Source: Flavobacteriales bacterium (GTDB taxonomy: Bacteria; Bacteroidota; Bacteroidia; Flavobacteriales_D; Cryomorphaceae). From it: a DNA stretch of 35,515 bases. Position 1 is the stretch's first letter. Each line of letters opens with the position of its first letter. The DNA lies in contig JAKVAV010000034.1 in the NCBI GenBank assembly GCA_022448105.1, positions 1 through 35,515 of the forward strand, given 5' to 3'. Below, in pieces: positions 17,836-26,369 of the stretch. The notes beneath the pieces are model-generated. The model saw only the letters and a program-made list of their open reading frames with translations. It searched no databases and was not told where the DNA came from. Both the position numbers and the translations under genes were made by a program.

Positions 17836-19308
17836 ATGTCAAACTATTTTAATACGCTATCCTTAAGGAAGCAACTGGATCAACTCGGAAAGTGCAGACT
17901 CATGGAGTCTACAGAATTTTCAAAAGGTGTTGACGCTCTGAAAGGAAAGAGAATCACCATTGTTGGTTGCGGCGCACAAGGTTTGAACCAAGGCCTTAAT
18001 ATGAGAGATTCTGGCCTTGATGTTTCTTATGCATTGCGCCAATCGGCTATTGATGAAAAGCGAGCATCCTATCAAAACGCTTGTTCAAACGGTTTTGTGG
18101 TGGGCAACTACGAGGAGCTTATTCCCTTAGCTGATTTGGTCTTAAATCTCACTCCCGATAAGCAGCATAGTGCTGTGGTGGAAGCGGTGATGCCCATGAT
18201 GAAAAAGGGCTCTACGCTGTCCTATTCCCATGGTTTCAATATCGTGGAAGAAGGGATGAAGATTCGGGAGGACATTACAGTTATTATGGTCGCACCAAAA
18301 TGCCCAGGTACCGAAGTTCGCGAAGAGTACAAAAGAGGGTTTGGAGTGCCAACTCTTATAGCGGTCCATCCAGAGAACGATCCTGAGCAAAAAGGATTAG
18401 AGCAAGCTAAAGCATACGCCGTCGCTACAGGGGGGCATCGCGCTGGTGTGCTCGAATCTTCTTTCGTAGCAGAAGTGAAAAGTGATTTGATGGGGGAGCA
18501 GACCATATTATGTGGTGTACTTCAGACAGGGTCTATTTTGGTCTTCGACAAAATGGTAGATCATGGCGTAGATCAGAGGTATGCTGCCAAGCTTATACAA
18601 TACGGATGGGAAGCCATTACCGAAGCTTTAAAGCAAGGTGGAATCACCAATATGATGGATAGGCTTTCTAATCCCGCCAAAATCAAAGCTCATCAGCTAT
18701 CAGAAGAGCTCAAAGCCATTATGACACCGCTTTTTCAAAAGCATATGGACGATATCATTTCAGGTGCATTCTCAAGCGGAATGATGGAAGATTGGGCGAA
18801 CGATGACGCAGATCTTTTGCGCTGGAGAGCATTGACTGCTCAAACGTCATTCGAGAAGACTCCACTTACCGAAGATGAGATTTCCGAGCAAGAGTACTTT
18901 GATCATGGTACTTTAATGGTGGCATTCGTAAAAGCGGGCGTTGAACTTGCCTTTGAAACCATGACGAAGACAGGAATTATCGAAGAATCGGCATATTACG
19001 AATCTCTTCATGAGCTACCGCTGATCGCCAATACCATAGCCAGAAAGAAACTCTACGAAATGAATCGGGTAATCTCTGACACAGCAGAATATGGCTGTTA
19101 TCTCTTTGATCATGCTTGTCAGCCTTTGCTGGCCGACTTCATGAAATCAGTTGATGCTCACATAATCGGAAGATCGTGGCACGATTCAACTCAAGTGGAC
19201 AACTCAAAGTTGATAGAGGTAAATAACGCCATCAGGTCCCATCCAATTGAAGATATCGGGAAGACTTTGAGGTCTGCCATGACGGCTATGAAAAGTTTGA
19301 AATTATAG
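17836..19308 (+). CDS. ilvC: Ketol-acid reductoisomerase (long, class II)
   Basis: NADPH-dependent isomerisation and reduction of acetolactate, the second step of branched-chain amino acid synthesis. The 490-residue length and duplicated knotted C-terminal domain correspond to class II enzymes such as E. coli IlvC, not the short ~330-residue class I form. The Rossmann motif is [21 protein letters not shown] (about residues 40-60); metal-site regions follow in [12 protein letters not shown] and the second-half segment beginning ALTAQTSFE. Last gene of ilvDBNC. No ilvE, ilvA or leu genes are adjacent. Confidence 0.96.
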   Translation: MSNYFNTLSLRKQLDQLGKCRLMESTEFSKGVDALKGKRITIVGCGAQGLNQGLNMRDSGLDVSYALRQSAIDEKRASYQNACSNGFVVGNYEELIPLADLVLNLTPDKQHSAVVEAVMPMMKKGSTLSYSHGFNIVEEGMKIREDITVIMVAPKCPGTEVREEYKRGFGVPTLIAVHPENDPEQKGLEQAKAYAVATGGHRAGVLESSFVAEVKSDLMGEQTILCGVLQTGSILVFDKMVDHGVDQRYAAKLIQYGWEAITEALKQGGITNMMDRLSNPAKIKAHQLSEELKAIMTPLFQKHMDDIISGAFSSGMMEDWANDDADLLRWRALTAQTSFEKTPLTEDEISEQEYFDHGTLMVAFVKAGVELAFETMTKTGIIEESAYYESLHELPLIANTIARKKLYEMNRVISDTAEYGCYLFDHACQPLLADFMKSVDAHIIGRSWHDSTQVDNSKLIEVNNAIRSHPIEDIGKTLRSAMTAMKSLKL

Positions 19309-19365
19309 ACTTCGGCTTTTTTGTCGTTATTCGCGTGCTGAAAACTGTCAAACTCTGACTACTCA

Positions 19366-20016
19366 TTGAAGTATCCAACTGAATTTACAGGGCAGGAAAT
19401 TGCTGGACTTTACGTGCATGAACCAAGTGCAGTAGTTTCCAATTTGGCCATTTTTACAGTCTGTGGTATTCTCTTCTTGAGACACCGAAAGATACAGAGG
19501 CGTGAAGCTCTCAAATGGCGAGGATTCATCTTTTTCTTAGGATGCGCTTCAATGGGTGGTATCCTCAGCCATGGGTTTCCTACTTACCTGGGTCCAGAAT
19601 TGTACTTCGGAGTGTGGTGGGTAAAGAACAGCCTCGTTTTAGTTGCCAACTACTTTGCCACGCTGGCGGTTTTTGAGAAAACTGCGTTTCCGAAAAATAT
19701 TTTAAGGTACTTGGCACTCACAAAAGGCATAATTGCTTGCGTTTTGCTCTACCTCAGCTTCAACTTTTTGCCTGCGGCAATTGATTTAGCCATTACTTAC
19801 TTTTCTATCCTAGCCATTACGTGGAGAGTTCATCGGGATCGAAGCTCTCGATTTCTAAAAGTCGCTTTTTTGATTGCTCTTTTTTCGGGAATATTTTATC
19901 TGACGCCTTTCACAACTCTTGCAGGTTGGTTTACCAATAAAGACGCAGTACACGTATTTGCCCTTGTCAGCTTATTGTACATATCAATGGCTATTTCCGT
20001 AATTGAAACTGAGTAG
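19366..20016 (+). CDS. Predicted integral membrane protein of unknown function
   Basis: A 216-residue protein with about six to seven hydrophobic helices: about 24-38, 51-67, 80-100, 112-128, 130-143, 162-180 and 190-211. The loops contain GGILSHGFPTYLG and WWVKNS. No ATG fits the beginning of the frame; TTG at 19366 is the likely start, 57 bases after ilvC, and no promoter box is obvious, so read-through from the ilv operon is possible. A distant link to multi-helix hydrolase families (CREST/alkaline ceramidase type) came to mind because of the buried His, but the motifs are not sufficient to claim it. Confidence 0.6.
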   Translation: MKYPTEFTGQEIAGLYVHEPSAVVSNLAIFTVCGILFLRHRKIQRREALKWRGFIFFLGCASMGGILSHGFPTYLGPELYFGVWWVKNSLVLVANYFATLAVFEKTAFPKNILRYLALTKGIIACVLLYLSFNFLPAAIDLAITYFSILAITWRVHRDRSSRFLKVAFLIALFSGIFYLTPFTTLAGWFTNKDAVHVFALVSLLYISMAISVIETE

Positions 20017-20033
20017 GTTTTACTGTATATTCG
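20003..20033 (+). promoter_or_regulatory. Candidate promoter of the deiminase gene
   Basis: TTG (20003-20005), a 20-base spacer and TATATTCG (20026-20033), near the Bacteroidota consensus. The -33 part lies within the last codons of the upstream membrane protein. Leader to the ATG at 20057 about 20 nt. Confidence 0.45.
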
Positions 20034-20056
20034 GGCTTTAATCATAATTGTGTAAG

Positions 20057-22558
20057 ATGAATCCATTCAAATCTATAGTGGCTCTTGCCGCTTTTGTTAT
20101 TTCTATGAATGTAGTGGCTCAGGATGAGCTTTTACCTAAGTATCCAACTCAAGCCGAACGCGAATACATGGAAGCCAAAGCTGCCGCATTGCTTTCTAAA
20201 GACAAACCTCAAAGACCTGGCGCTACAAACGAAACTAAGGCCGGTCCAGATAGTTGCGAAGACATTTGTGGCTCGCAGGCTCAGTCTGGATGTTGGTGCG
20301 ATGATCAATGCCAGGGATTTGGTGATTGCTGCGATGACTACGAAGAGTTTTGCCTCAATCAAAATTTCACTCCTACCCCAGAAGATTTGATTGTTCCAGG
20401 CGAGTTTGAAGAATCTCAAGCGGTTCTCTTGCGCTGGACTGGGAACAATTCTAGCAATGCCTTCAAAAGGCTATATGCCGAATTGATTGATGCCATCCAG
20501 CAGGAGGTTCCCTGTTGGATAATGATCAATAGCGCCTCAGATAGTTCAGGAGTTATAAACAGCTTGGCCACTTATGGGGTAACCCTCACCAATTATGAGT
20601 TTTTAATTGTGCCGACCAATTCCATCTGGACAAGAGATTATGGTCCGTGGGGGTTTTACTACACCGATCAAGATGATCTCGCAATGATCGATATGCAATA
20701 TTACTCTTCACGTCCTTTAGACAATGCAATACCTAGTTTCATAGCCGATTATATGGGGCTTGACCACTACACCTCTGAAATTCGGCATGAAGGGGGAAAT
20801 CTCATGGTTGACGGTTTTGGACAGGCATTTCACACAACCTCACTATTCCAGAATAATTCTGCCATTTTAGGATGGTCAACAGAAACAACACGCCAAGAGC
20901 ATGCCAGTCTCTTCAGAACTACAAATGCTTCCGAGACTACTAGGCTGAATTGCGATGGCGGAACGGGACATATTGATATGTGGGCCAAACTGGTAGATGA
21001 GGAAACCATAATCGTTACTGAATATCCCGATGAGGTTACTGCTTCGGATAAAACACTCATTAATAATAATGTTGCTCTGTTCGAGCAGGAATCCACGATT
21101 TATGGCGATCCATTCAATATTGTTAGGATCCCTATGCCTCTGGCTGATAATGGGGATTACTATACTACCTGCGGGCAAATTAACAGCGACGCTAGGGGTT
21201 TTGTGAATGGGCTTTTCGTTAATAGAACTTTGATTGTTCCTATTTATTCAAATGAAAACAGTCCATTGGCCAATCAAGAATATGACGAGGCTGCATTAGA
21301 TTTAATCAGAGAAGCTTTGCCAGGCTACAATGTTGTAGGAATTGATGCAAGACCTCTGACACCCTTGGCAGGTGCCATTCATTGCATTACAATGCAGATC
21401 CCTGCCGATAATCCTGTTAGATTTTTTCACCCAAAGGTGGCTGGTTTGCAGTCGGCTAGGGAGAATTATCACATTCTTTCACAAATTACAAATAGAAGTG
21501 GTATTGCAAATGCCTCTTGCTTTTGGAAAATCAAAGGGGAAACCGCTTGGAATGAAGTAGGTTTGACAGATAGCGCTGGGTATTATGTTGGCAACATCAC
21601 AAATCCTGGTTTTACGGTAGCTGACACAGTTATCTACTATCTTGATGCCACCGCAAACAACGGCAAAAATGCAACAAAACCCATTGTTGCTCCAGAAGGA
21701 TTTTACACCTTCTTTTTCAATGAGAACTTTGACGGTGGAGACAGTTGCAGCATACCTGAAGGACTGTTTACATCCAATATTTCTTTCAATAGTGCGAGAC
21801 TGAATTGGATGCCAGTTTCATCTGCCATTAGCTATACCATTTCGGGAGGTGTCGTGGGAGGTGGATTGACCACAATAACGGTAAGTGCACCAGCAGATTT
21901 TCGCCAAGTAAATGGGATACTCCAAGCGGGAACAACTTATCAATGGAGAATTAGGGCGAATTGCGCAGACGGCAGCACTGCTTATTCAGACTTCGTTCAA
22001 TTCACAACCAATTGTGGAGCACCTCAAAATCCAACAACAACAAATGTCACTTCAAACTCTGCTACTTTTCAATGGGATGCGGTACCGGGAGCTTTTGGAT
22101 ATCAAATTCGTGGGGGAATTGTTGGTGGAGGAAGCGCAACCGTTAATGTGAATGCTGGCTCAACTAGTTTTAATACACCAACGCTTCAAACGGGTGCTAA
22201 CTATACTTGGAAAGTCAGAGCATACTGCAATAGCACACTGAGCCAAACTTCACCTTGGAGTGATGATGCATTTTTTACGACGGGTTTGAGTGTAATCGAC
22301 TCTGGGGAAGAAGTTCTAGAAGCAAGAATACTTCCAAATCCAAATACTGGCTCATTCCGGTTAGTAGTTGAAAATGTAAATGCTGGTTCTTCTGTAGTGC
22401 TTTACGACATGACAGGACGCGTAGTCATCTCAACAATCATAGACGGCATAGCAGAAGGAGTAGGTGTGATGGAATTTTCCGGGATTTCCGAAGGAGTTTA
22501 CCTGCTCAAGGTGCAAGAAGGTGAGAACAGCGAAGTAGTCAAGGTATTTGTACGCTAA
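20057..22558 (+). CDS. Secreted peptidyl-arginine-deiminase-like enzyme with somatomedin B, FN3 and T9SS sorting domains
   Basis: Predicted 833-residue extracellular enzyme converting arginine (peptide-bound or agmatine-like) to citrulline. Order: signal peptide (1-21, cleavage near VVAQ); somatomedin B module at 67-99 with eight cysteines, pattern C-x3-C-x7-C-x-C-x3-C-x5-CC-x6-C; deiminase domain (about 110-460) with Asp194 in WTRDYGPW, HEGGNLMVDGFG (244-255), His305 and Asp307 in GTGHIDMW, and the nucleophile Cys443 in GAIHCITMQ; two fibronectin-III-like repeats (about 565-652 and 653-742) sharing GGxVGGG 89 residues apart; a T9SS type A C-terminal domain (about 753-833, LPNPNTGSFRL and YDMTGRVV). 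The architecture recalls Porphyromonas PPAD, while the core is also related to agmatine deiminase; which substrate is used is not visible. ATG 20057 chosen because it gives the signal peptide. Confidence 0.85.
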   Translation: MNPFKSIVALAAFVISMNVVAQDELLPKYPTQAEREYMEAKAAALLSKDKPQRPGATNETKAGPDSCEDICGSQAQSGCWCDDQCQGFGDCCDDYEEFCLNQNFTPTPEDLIVPGEFEESQAVLLRWTGNNSSNAFKRLYAELIDAIQQEVPCWIMINSASDSSGVINSLATYGVTLTNYEFLIVPTNSIWTRDYGPWGFYYTDQDDLAMIDMQYYSSRPLDNAIPSFIADYMGLDHYTSEIRHEGGNLMVDGFGQAFHTTSLFQNNSAILGWSTETTRQEHASLFRTTNASETTRLNCDGGTGHIDMWAKLVDEETIIVTEYPDEVTASDKTLINNNVALFEQESTIYGDPFNIVRIPMPLADNGDYYTTCGQINSDARGFVNGLFVNRTLIVPIYSNENSPLANQEYDEAALDLIREALPGYNVVGIDARPLTPLAGAIHCITMQIPADNPVRFFHPKVAGLQSARENYHILSQITNRSGIANASCFWKIKGETAWNEVGLTDSAGYYVGNITNPGFTVADTVIYYLDATANNGKNATKPIVAPEGFYTFFFNENFDGGDSCSIPEGLFTSNISFNSARLNWMPVSSAISYTISGGVVGGGLTTITVSAPADFRQVNGILQAGTTYQWRIRANCADGSTAYSDFVQFTTNCGAPQNPTTTNVTSNSATFQWDAVPGAFGYQIRGGIVGGGSATVNVNAGSTSFNTPTLQTGANYTWKVRAYCNSTLSQTSPWSDDAFFTTGLSVIDSGEEVLEARILPNPNTGSFRLVVENVNAGSSVVLYDMTGRVVISTIIDGIAEGVGVMEFSGISEGVYLLKVQEGENSEVVKVFVR

Positions 22559-23142
22559 TTAAAGCAATGCTGGAGTGGGGGAGCCCTGTCTTCCTCCACT
22601 CCAAACCATATTGCAGCATAGTTTCCATAAATTCCCACCCCAATAGCATTCCATTCCACCTGTTTGTAGGTTTTTTCGTTGAAGATGACATTGCTGTGAC
22701 CAGGACTTTCGAGCCAAAGCCTTATTGCGGTCTCTGGACTTATCTCGAGATTTGGGTCTGAACCCGATTTCCAAAATGCAAGTATTTCATATCCATGTCC
22801 TTGATAAGGAGTAATCTCCCTAGGTTTTAGCCACATACACTCAGGGTTTGAGTGATCTTCCTTGTAGCAGCAATTTTTCCAAATTCCTTCGCCAGACCAC
22901 GAATGCAGATTACACCTCTCGCTGATTGGGGCATTTTCCTGTAGATCCTTAGCGTGAAGCTCAGCAACTCTGCTCAGACTAGAGGAGAGGCTTAAGGTAT
23001 TCATCCCTTTTCCTTTTCTCACTGTGTTGATCAGATTAAACAGATTTATTTCACTTTCTGAGTGACAGATTTCGTCAGTCTTCACAGCAGAATAAAAAAG
23101 GGAAATGTTAAAAAACAACGAAAATACAAGAGGCGAAATCAA
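22555..23142 (-). CDS. Secreted CAP/SCP-domain protein, cysteine-rich
   Basis: A 195-residue protein with a hydrophobic N-terminus (ISPLVFSLFFNISLFYSA) and a CAP (SCP/PR-1/CRISP) domain: LFNLINTVRKGKGMNTL, SRVAELHAKDL (His of the cavity), LHSWSGEG, and SPGHSNVIFN with the second conserved His, ending in GVGIYGNYAAIWFG. Six cysteines, including a CC pair, suggest three disulfides and export. The start is TTG (23140-23142); no ATG keeps the signal sequence. A near-consensus box AATATTTG lies two bases upstream. Its stop overlaps the stop of the convergent deiminase gene. CAP proteins have varied extracellular roles, so function is open. Confidence 0.82.
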   Translation of the reverse strand: MISPLVFSLFFNISLFYSAVKTDEICHSESEINLFNLINTVRKGKGMNTLSLSSSLSRVAELHAKDLQENAPISERCNLHSWSGEGIWKNCCYKEDHSNPECMWLKPREITPYQGHGYEILAFWKSGSDPNLEISPETAIRLWLESPGHSNVIFNEKTYKQVEWNAIGVGIYGNYAAIWFGVEEDRAPPLQHCFN

Positions 23143-23226
23143 TGCAAATATTTAGTTACCAACGTTTAAACTTGATCCATTATTTCTCATTTTCAAAATG
23201 AGGTGGAATCCTGTTATCAATCGTCG

Positions 23227-23234
23227 TACATTTG
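23227..23234 (+). promoter_or_regulatory. -7 promoter box of the DsbA-like gene
   Basis: TACATTTG, an exact TAnnTTTG match, 29 bases before the ATG at 23264. No clear TTG at the right spacing. Confidence 0.4.
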
Positions 23235-23263
23235 AGTAGTACCAGTATAAACACTGCGACCTA

Positions 23264-23902
23264 ATGCGATTGCTCTACTTTTATGATGCCCTATGTGGAT
23301 GGTGCTATGGATTCCAATCAGTTATTAAGGAATTACATCAGGAGTATTCACCCTCATTAGAATTTGAAGTGATATCTGGTGGAATGGTTTTGGGTTCAAG
23401 GACGGGTCCAATAAACGAAGTCGCAGGATATATCTCCCATGCATACAAAAGAGTAGAGGGAATGACTGGCGAGAGGTTTGGTAAAGGATTTATTGATGGA
23501 ACCCTCGAGGAAGGAAGCATGGTTTTTGATTCTTTCCCACCGGCGAAAGCATTGAGAATATTTAAGGAATTTAGGCCACACGGTAGTCTGGCATTCGCTA
23601 CTGAAATTCAGAAAGCGATCTACTTTGAAGGGTACGATCCAAATGATCCTAGCTTATATGTCGATCTTATAAAACCTTTTGACATTTCACAGAGTGATTT
23701 TAAAATTCTCTGGAACACAAGTGACTACGATGTTCGAACCCAAGAAGAATTTTTATTTGCTCAGCAACTCAATGTTTCTGCTTATCCCAGTGTGTTTTTC
23801 GAGTCGGATAGTAAATACCACAAAATTGCCGAGGGATATACAGACTATTCCGTCTTGGCCCATCGACTTCAACATGTGATGAAGATAGCCGAGACTGGTT
23901 AG
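23264..23902 (+). CDS. DsbA-family thioredoxin-fold protein (COG3531-like)
   Basis: A 212-residue thiol oxidoreductase-like protein. The N-terminus MRLLYFYDALCGWCYGF carries the CxxC motif CGWC (residues 11-14); the helical insertion follows (about 60-150) and the thioredoxin fold resumes with the cis-proline motif SAYPSVFF (about 174-181). There is no signal peptide, so it is probably cytosolic, like FrnE/predicted disulfide isomerases of this group, rather than a periplasmic DsbA. It stands alone; the neighbouring CAP and somatomedin B proteins are cysteine-rich, but a functional link would require export that is not visible here. Confidence 0.82.
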   Translation: MRLLYFYDALCGWCYGFQSVIKELHQEYSPSLEFEVISGGMVLGSRTGPINEVAGYISHAYKRVEGMTGERFGKGFIDGTLEEGSMVFDSFPPAKALRIFKEFRPHGSLAFATEIQKAIYFEGYDPNDPSLYVDLIKPFDISQSDFKILWNTSDYDVRTQEEFLFAQQLNVSAYPSVFFESDSKYHKIAEGYTDYSVLAHRLQHVMKIAETG

Positions 23903-24260
23903 CCTGGTATTTTTTCTTAAGTCGAGGTGCTTCGCCGTATATACTGAAGAACATTGCTTTTAGGTCATTGATTCGATGTGAGCTGTAGGTGAGCTGAATG
24001 GTAAACGAACGATCTGGAGGTATTATTTCCGTGATTAAGCCGTTTTTACCTTCATGACTTATGTTTTCCTTCGTGAAAGGTCGCCGCAGAAACGGTGACT
24101 AGATTCGGTAAACTTTCTGAGTAATGGATCAACTAATTGTGAAAAAAGTCGGGTTAAATGAATGATATAGTTGCCTAACAATGTCGTAATCTCTGAGCAA
24201 AGCTTTATGGGCTATTAGAAGTTGGTCGCCAAGCGCAAGGTGATTAACGAAATTTTGATT
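23903..24260. other. 358-base stretch without an intact gene
   Basis: Between the DsbA-like gene and the DUF2911 gene. The minus strand contains protein-like but interrupted reading (listed separately as a possible pseudogene, 23905-24190). A single GCCTAAC (24174-24180) resembles one end of an integron attC site but has no partner. No terminator or promoter was recognised. Confidence 0.5.
23905..24190 (-). pseudogene. Possible decayed gene remnant
   Basis: On the minus strand a frame without a start codon is open from 24098 and reads plausibly as protein (for example GKNGLITEIIPPDRSFTIQL, then LKAMFFSIYGEAPRLKKKYQ) down to about 23905, after which it runs antisense into the DsbA-like gene. 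Upstream, a different frame (LTRLFSQLVDPLLRKFTESS) reads equally well and would join it by one frameshift near 24090. No family is recognised. A chance open frame cannot be excluded. Confidence 0.3.
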
Positions 24261-24815
24261 CTATTCGGATTTTGCGTTTAAAGGTATCTCTACCACAATA
24301 TCATCCCATTTGAAACTCAATACTGGAGGCGTACGCTCAATCTCAATCGTGAATTGTTCGACGATTTTGAAGGTCTTTTGGACTTTCGCTTTGATGTTGA
24401 GGACATCTAAATCTGCTTCTCGTGAAGCTTCGGATTTAGAATTCACTCCCCAGAAGTATTCACCACGGTTAAAAATCACTTCCCAACTAGATTCGTTTGG
24501 GAGGGTCCAAAGAGTGTACTCACCAGCAGGGAGAAAATTACCGTCTACCATTAAATCAGTTTTCGTTCTGAAGATTGTCGCTTCGTTGGCTCCTGTTCTC
24601 CACACTTTTCCGTAGGGAACTAATCCTCCAAAAATTTCTCGCTCCTTTTTGAACGGTCGCGAGTAAATGATGGCTACGTCTAGTCCATTTTGTTTATATG
24701 AAACTGTTGTCTCTGGGCTGTGCTTCTTGGTTTGATTGAAGGCTATTTTAAATCCAACGAAAGATAAACCAAGCAATAGGAGCAGGATGATGATTAGCCA
24801 TTTTAGGAACTTCAT
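24261..24815 (-). CDS. DUF2911 family membrane-anchored protein
   Basis: A 184-residue protein with a single N-terminal hydrophobic segment (LKWLIIILLLLLGLSFVGF, residues 4-22), which acts as an anchor or signal. The DUF2911 signature follows: VAIIYSRPFKKEREIFGGLVPYGKVWRTGANEAT (about 49-82), then LPAGEYTLWTLP and the WEVIFNR segment. The family is common in Bacteroidota, exported, and of unknown function. It follows the TolC gene by 90 bases but has its own -7 box. Confidence 0.9.
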   Translation of the reverse strand: MKFLKWLIIILLLLLGLSFVGFKIAFNQTKKHSPETTVSYKQNGLDVAIIYSRPFKKEREIFGGLVPYGKVWRTGANEATIFRTKTDLMVDGNFLPAGEYTLWTLPNESSWEVIFNRGEYFWGVNSKSEASREADLDVLNIKAKVQKTFKIVEQFTIEIERTPPVLSFKWDDIVVEIPLNAKSE

Positions 24816-24831
24816 TCTTTTGAATTTTTTT

Positions 24832-24839
24832 CAAATATA
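24832..24839 (-). promoter_or_regulatory. -7 promoter box of the DUF2911 gene
   Basis: On the minus strand TATATTTG, an exact consensus match, 16 bases before the ATG at 24815. A TTG occurs only 13 bases further upstream, shorter than the usual spacing. Confidence 0.4.
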
Positions 24840-24905
24840 AAAGTTGCCGTTTCAAGGGGAACTCACCTCCGCTAGATTGGCATTTTTTCTAATTCTCGAG
24901 CGAGA

Positions 24906-26369
24906 TTATTGAGTAGGTTCTTCCGGTTTGTAGAGGAGATTTTTTTCAGAAAAATCGTAGAGTGTGAGTCGTCTGAGGTCAAAATAAGCTATCCAAAACT
25001 CCCTCAGCGCACTTACATAAGAGCGCTTGGCTTCGTCTTTTTCTGAGAGGGCAATATTCAAGTTGGTGATGTCTACTTTGCCAGTGAGATATCTGTTCTG
25101 AGCCACATTGTAGCGTTCAGCAGCTACCTCGTCAGATTTTTTGGAGATCTCCAACTGTTGCCTGAGTACGTCAAACCTTCTTACCAATGTGATAATTTCT
25201 TGTTCAAAGTTTTGTAGGTCTTGATCGATAACGTAATTGGTGAGGTCTCTATTGGCCAGTGCGGTTTGCATTCGGGCCTTATTTCTTCCCCAATCGAGGA
25301 TTGGAATAACCAATCCGACGTCTAAGCGTTGCTGATCATTTGGATCTAGATAAGCGTCTTCTAAATCTGCAGATGCACTATTGAGGCCGAATGAGGCTGT
25401 TAGGTCTACTCGAAAGCGTTGTGCTCTGGCTTCTGCAACCTCTCTATTTGCCTCAATTCTTTGTCTCTCGAAGGCGATATAATCAGATCTATTCATTTTT
25501 GCGTATATCAAGGCATCCTGGATGGGGATACTAAATTCTGGTATGCCGTCGGGAATATTCAAGAATATGGTGTCAGAATCATTCAATCCGAGATAAGCCC
25601 TTAGCTGCTGACTGGAAGTCTGCAGGTCGAGTAAAGCTTGAGAAACATCCTGTTTTGATCTAAGAAGCTGCAGCTCGACTTGAAGAAGCTTATCCTTACT
25701 GGTGGTACCGATGTTGTAACGACCTTGCTCTATTTTATAGATGGTATCGTTATTGAGCAAGTTGAATTGGGCAATTTCGAAGTTAATTTGAGCACTTAGA
25801 TAGTCAAAAAACCTTCCGGAAGCCTCGCGGGAGATGAACTCCATCTCTTCCACATAGCTTCTTTGGCTCTCTTCGTAGCGCAATGGCTCAGTACGTTTAT
25901 CCCATTTTAGATCATTGAACCCAAAAATTGGTTGATCAAGTCTGATATTGACCGCCGTTGTATTAAATCGAGTCAAGTCTTGATTTAAATCATTAAAATA
26001 GTTCATGCTCGAGTTTACCGACAGATTTCCTCCAGTCCATGCGAGTGGTTGATTTAATCCTAGGTTGAGACTCGAGTTAAGTTGCTCCCTATCCTGGAAT
26101 ACGATTGTTCCATCGTCGAGCCTGTTGCTTAGGAAATCTCTATTATAACCGGGTAAGTTTCCCTGTAGAGCGAGCTGCGGGTTATAGTTTGAACGAAATA
26201 GCCGGTACTGCCAATACCGATTTTCTAACCTCGTTTCAGCTTGTTTTGAAGAAGGAGATTGTCCTCGGGCCATTGCGATTACATCCGTCAAGCTGTATGT
26301 TACTTCATCCTGACAAAACCCCGAAACTGAGATGAGCAGGGTAGTAAAAAAGATGATGACTTTATTCAT
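24906..26369 (-). CDS. TolC-family outer membrane efflux protein
   Basis: Outer membrane channel of a tripartite efflux system. The 487-residue protein has a signal peptide (IIFFTTLLISVSGFCQ), two alternating long helical hairpin halves (for example the QVELQLLRSKQDVSQALLDL and ALSEKDEAKRSYVSALREF coiled segments) and strand-rich sections that form the barrel. The start at 26369 (MNKVIIFF) overlaps the permease stop by eight bases; an upstream in-frame ATG at 26405 would extend into permease coding sequence and spoil the signal peptide. Third gene of adaptor-permease-TolC. Confidence 0.9.
   Translation of the reverse strand: MNKVIIFFTTLLISVSGFCQDEVTYSLTDVIAMARGQSPSSKQAETRLENRYWQYRLFRSNYNPQLALQGNLPGYNRDFLSNRLDDGTIVFQDREQLNSSLNLGLNQPLAWTGGNLSVNSSMNYFNDLNQDLTRFNTTAVNIRLDQPIFGFNDLKWDKRTEPLRYEESQRSYVEEMEFISREASGRFFDYLSAQINFEIAQFNLLNNDTIYKIEQGRYNIGTTSKDKLLQVELQLLRSKQDVSQALLDLQTSSQQLRAYLGLNDSDTIFLNIPDGIPEFSIPIQDALIYAKMNRSDYIAFERQRIEANREVAEARAQRFRVDLTASFGLNSASADLEDAYLDPNDQQRLDVGLVIPILDWGRNKARMQTALANRDLTNYVIDQDLQNFEQEIITLVRRFDVLRQQLEISKKSDEVAAERYNVAQNRYLTGKVDITNLNIALSEKDEAKRSYVSALREFWIAYFDLRRLTLYDFSEKNLLYKPEEPTQ

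Noticed and set aside
24160..24240. GCCTAAC / GTTAGGC core resembling one end of an integron attC site
   Set aside because: Only one core is present; the opposite core nearby (GACCAAC/GTTGGTC) does not fit the consensus and the interior does not fold into paired arms.
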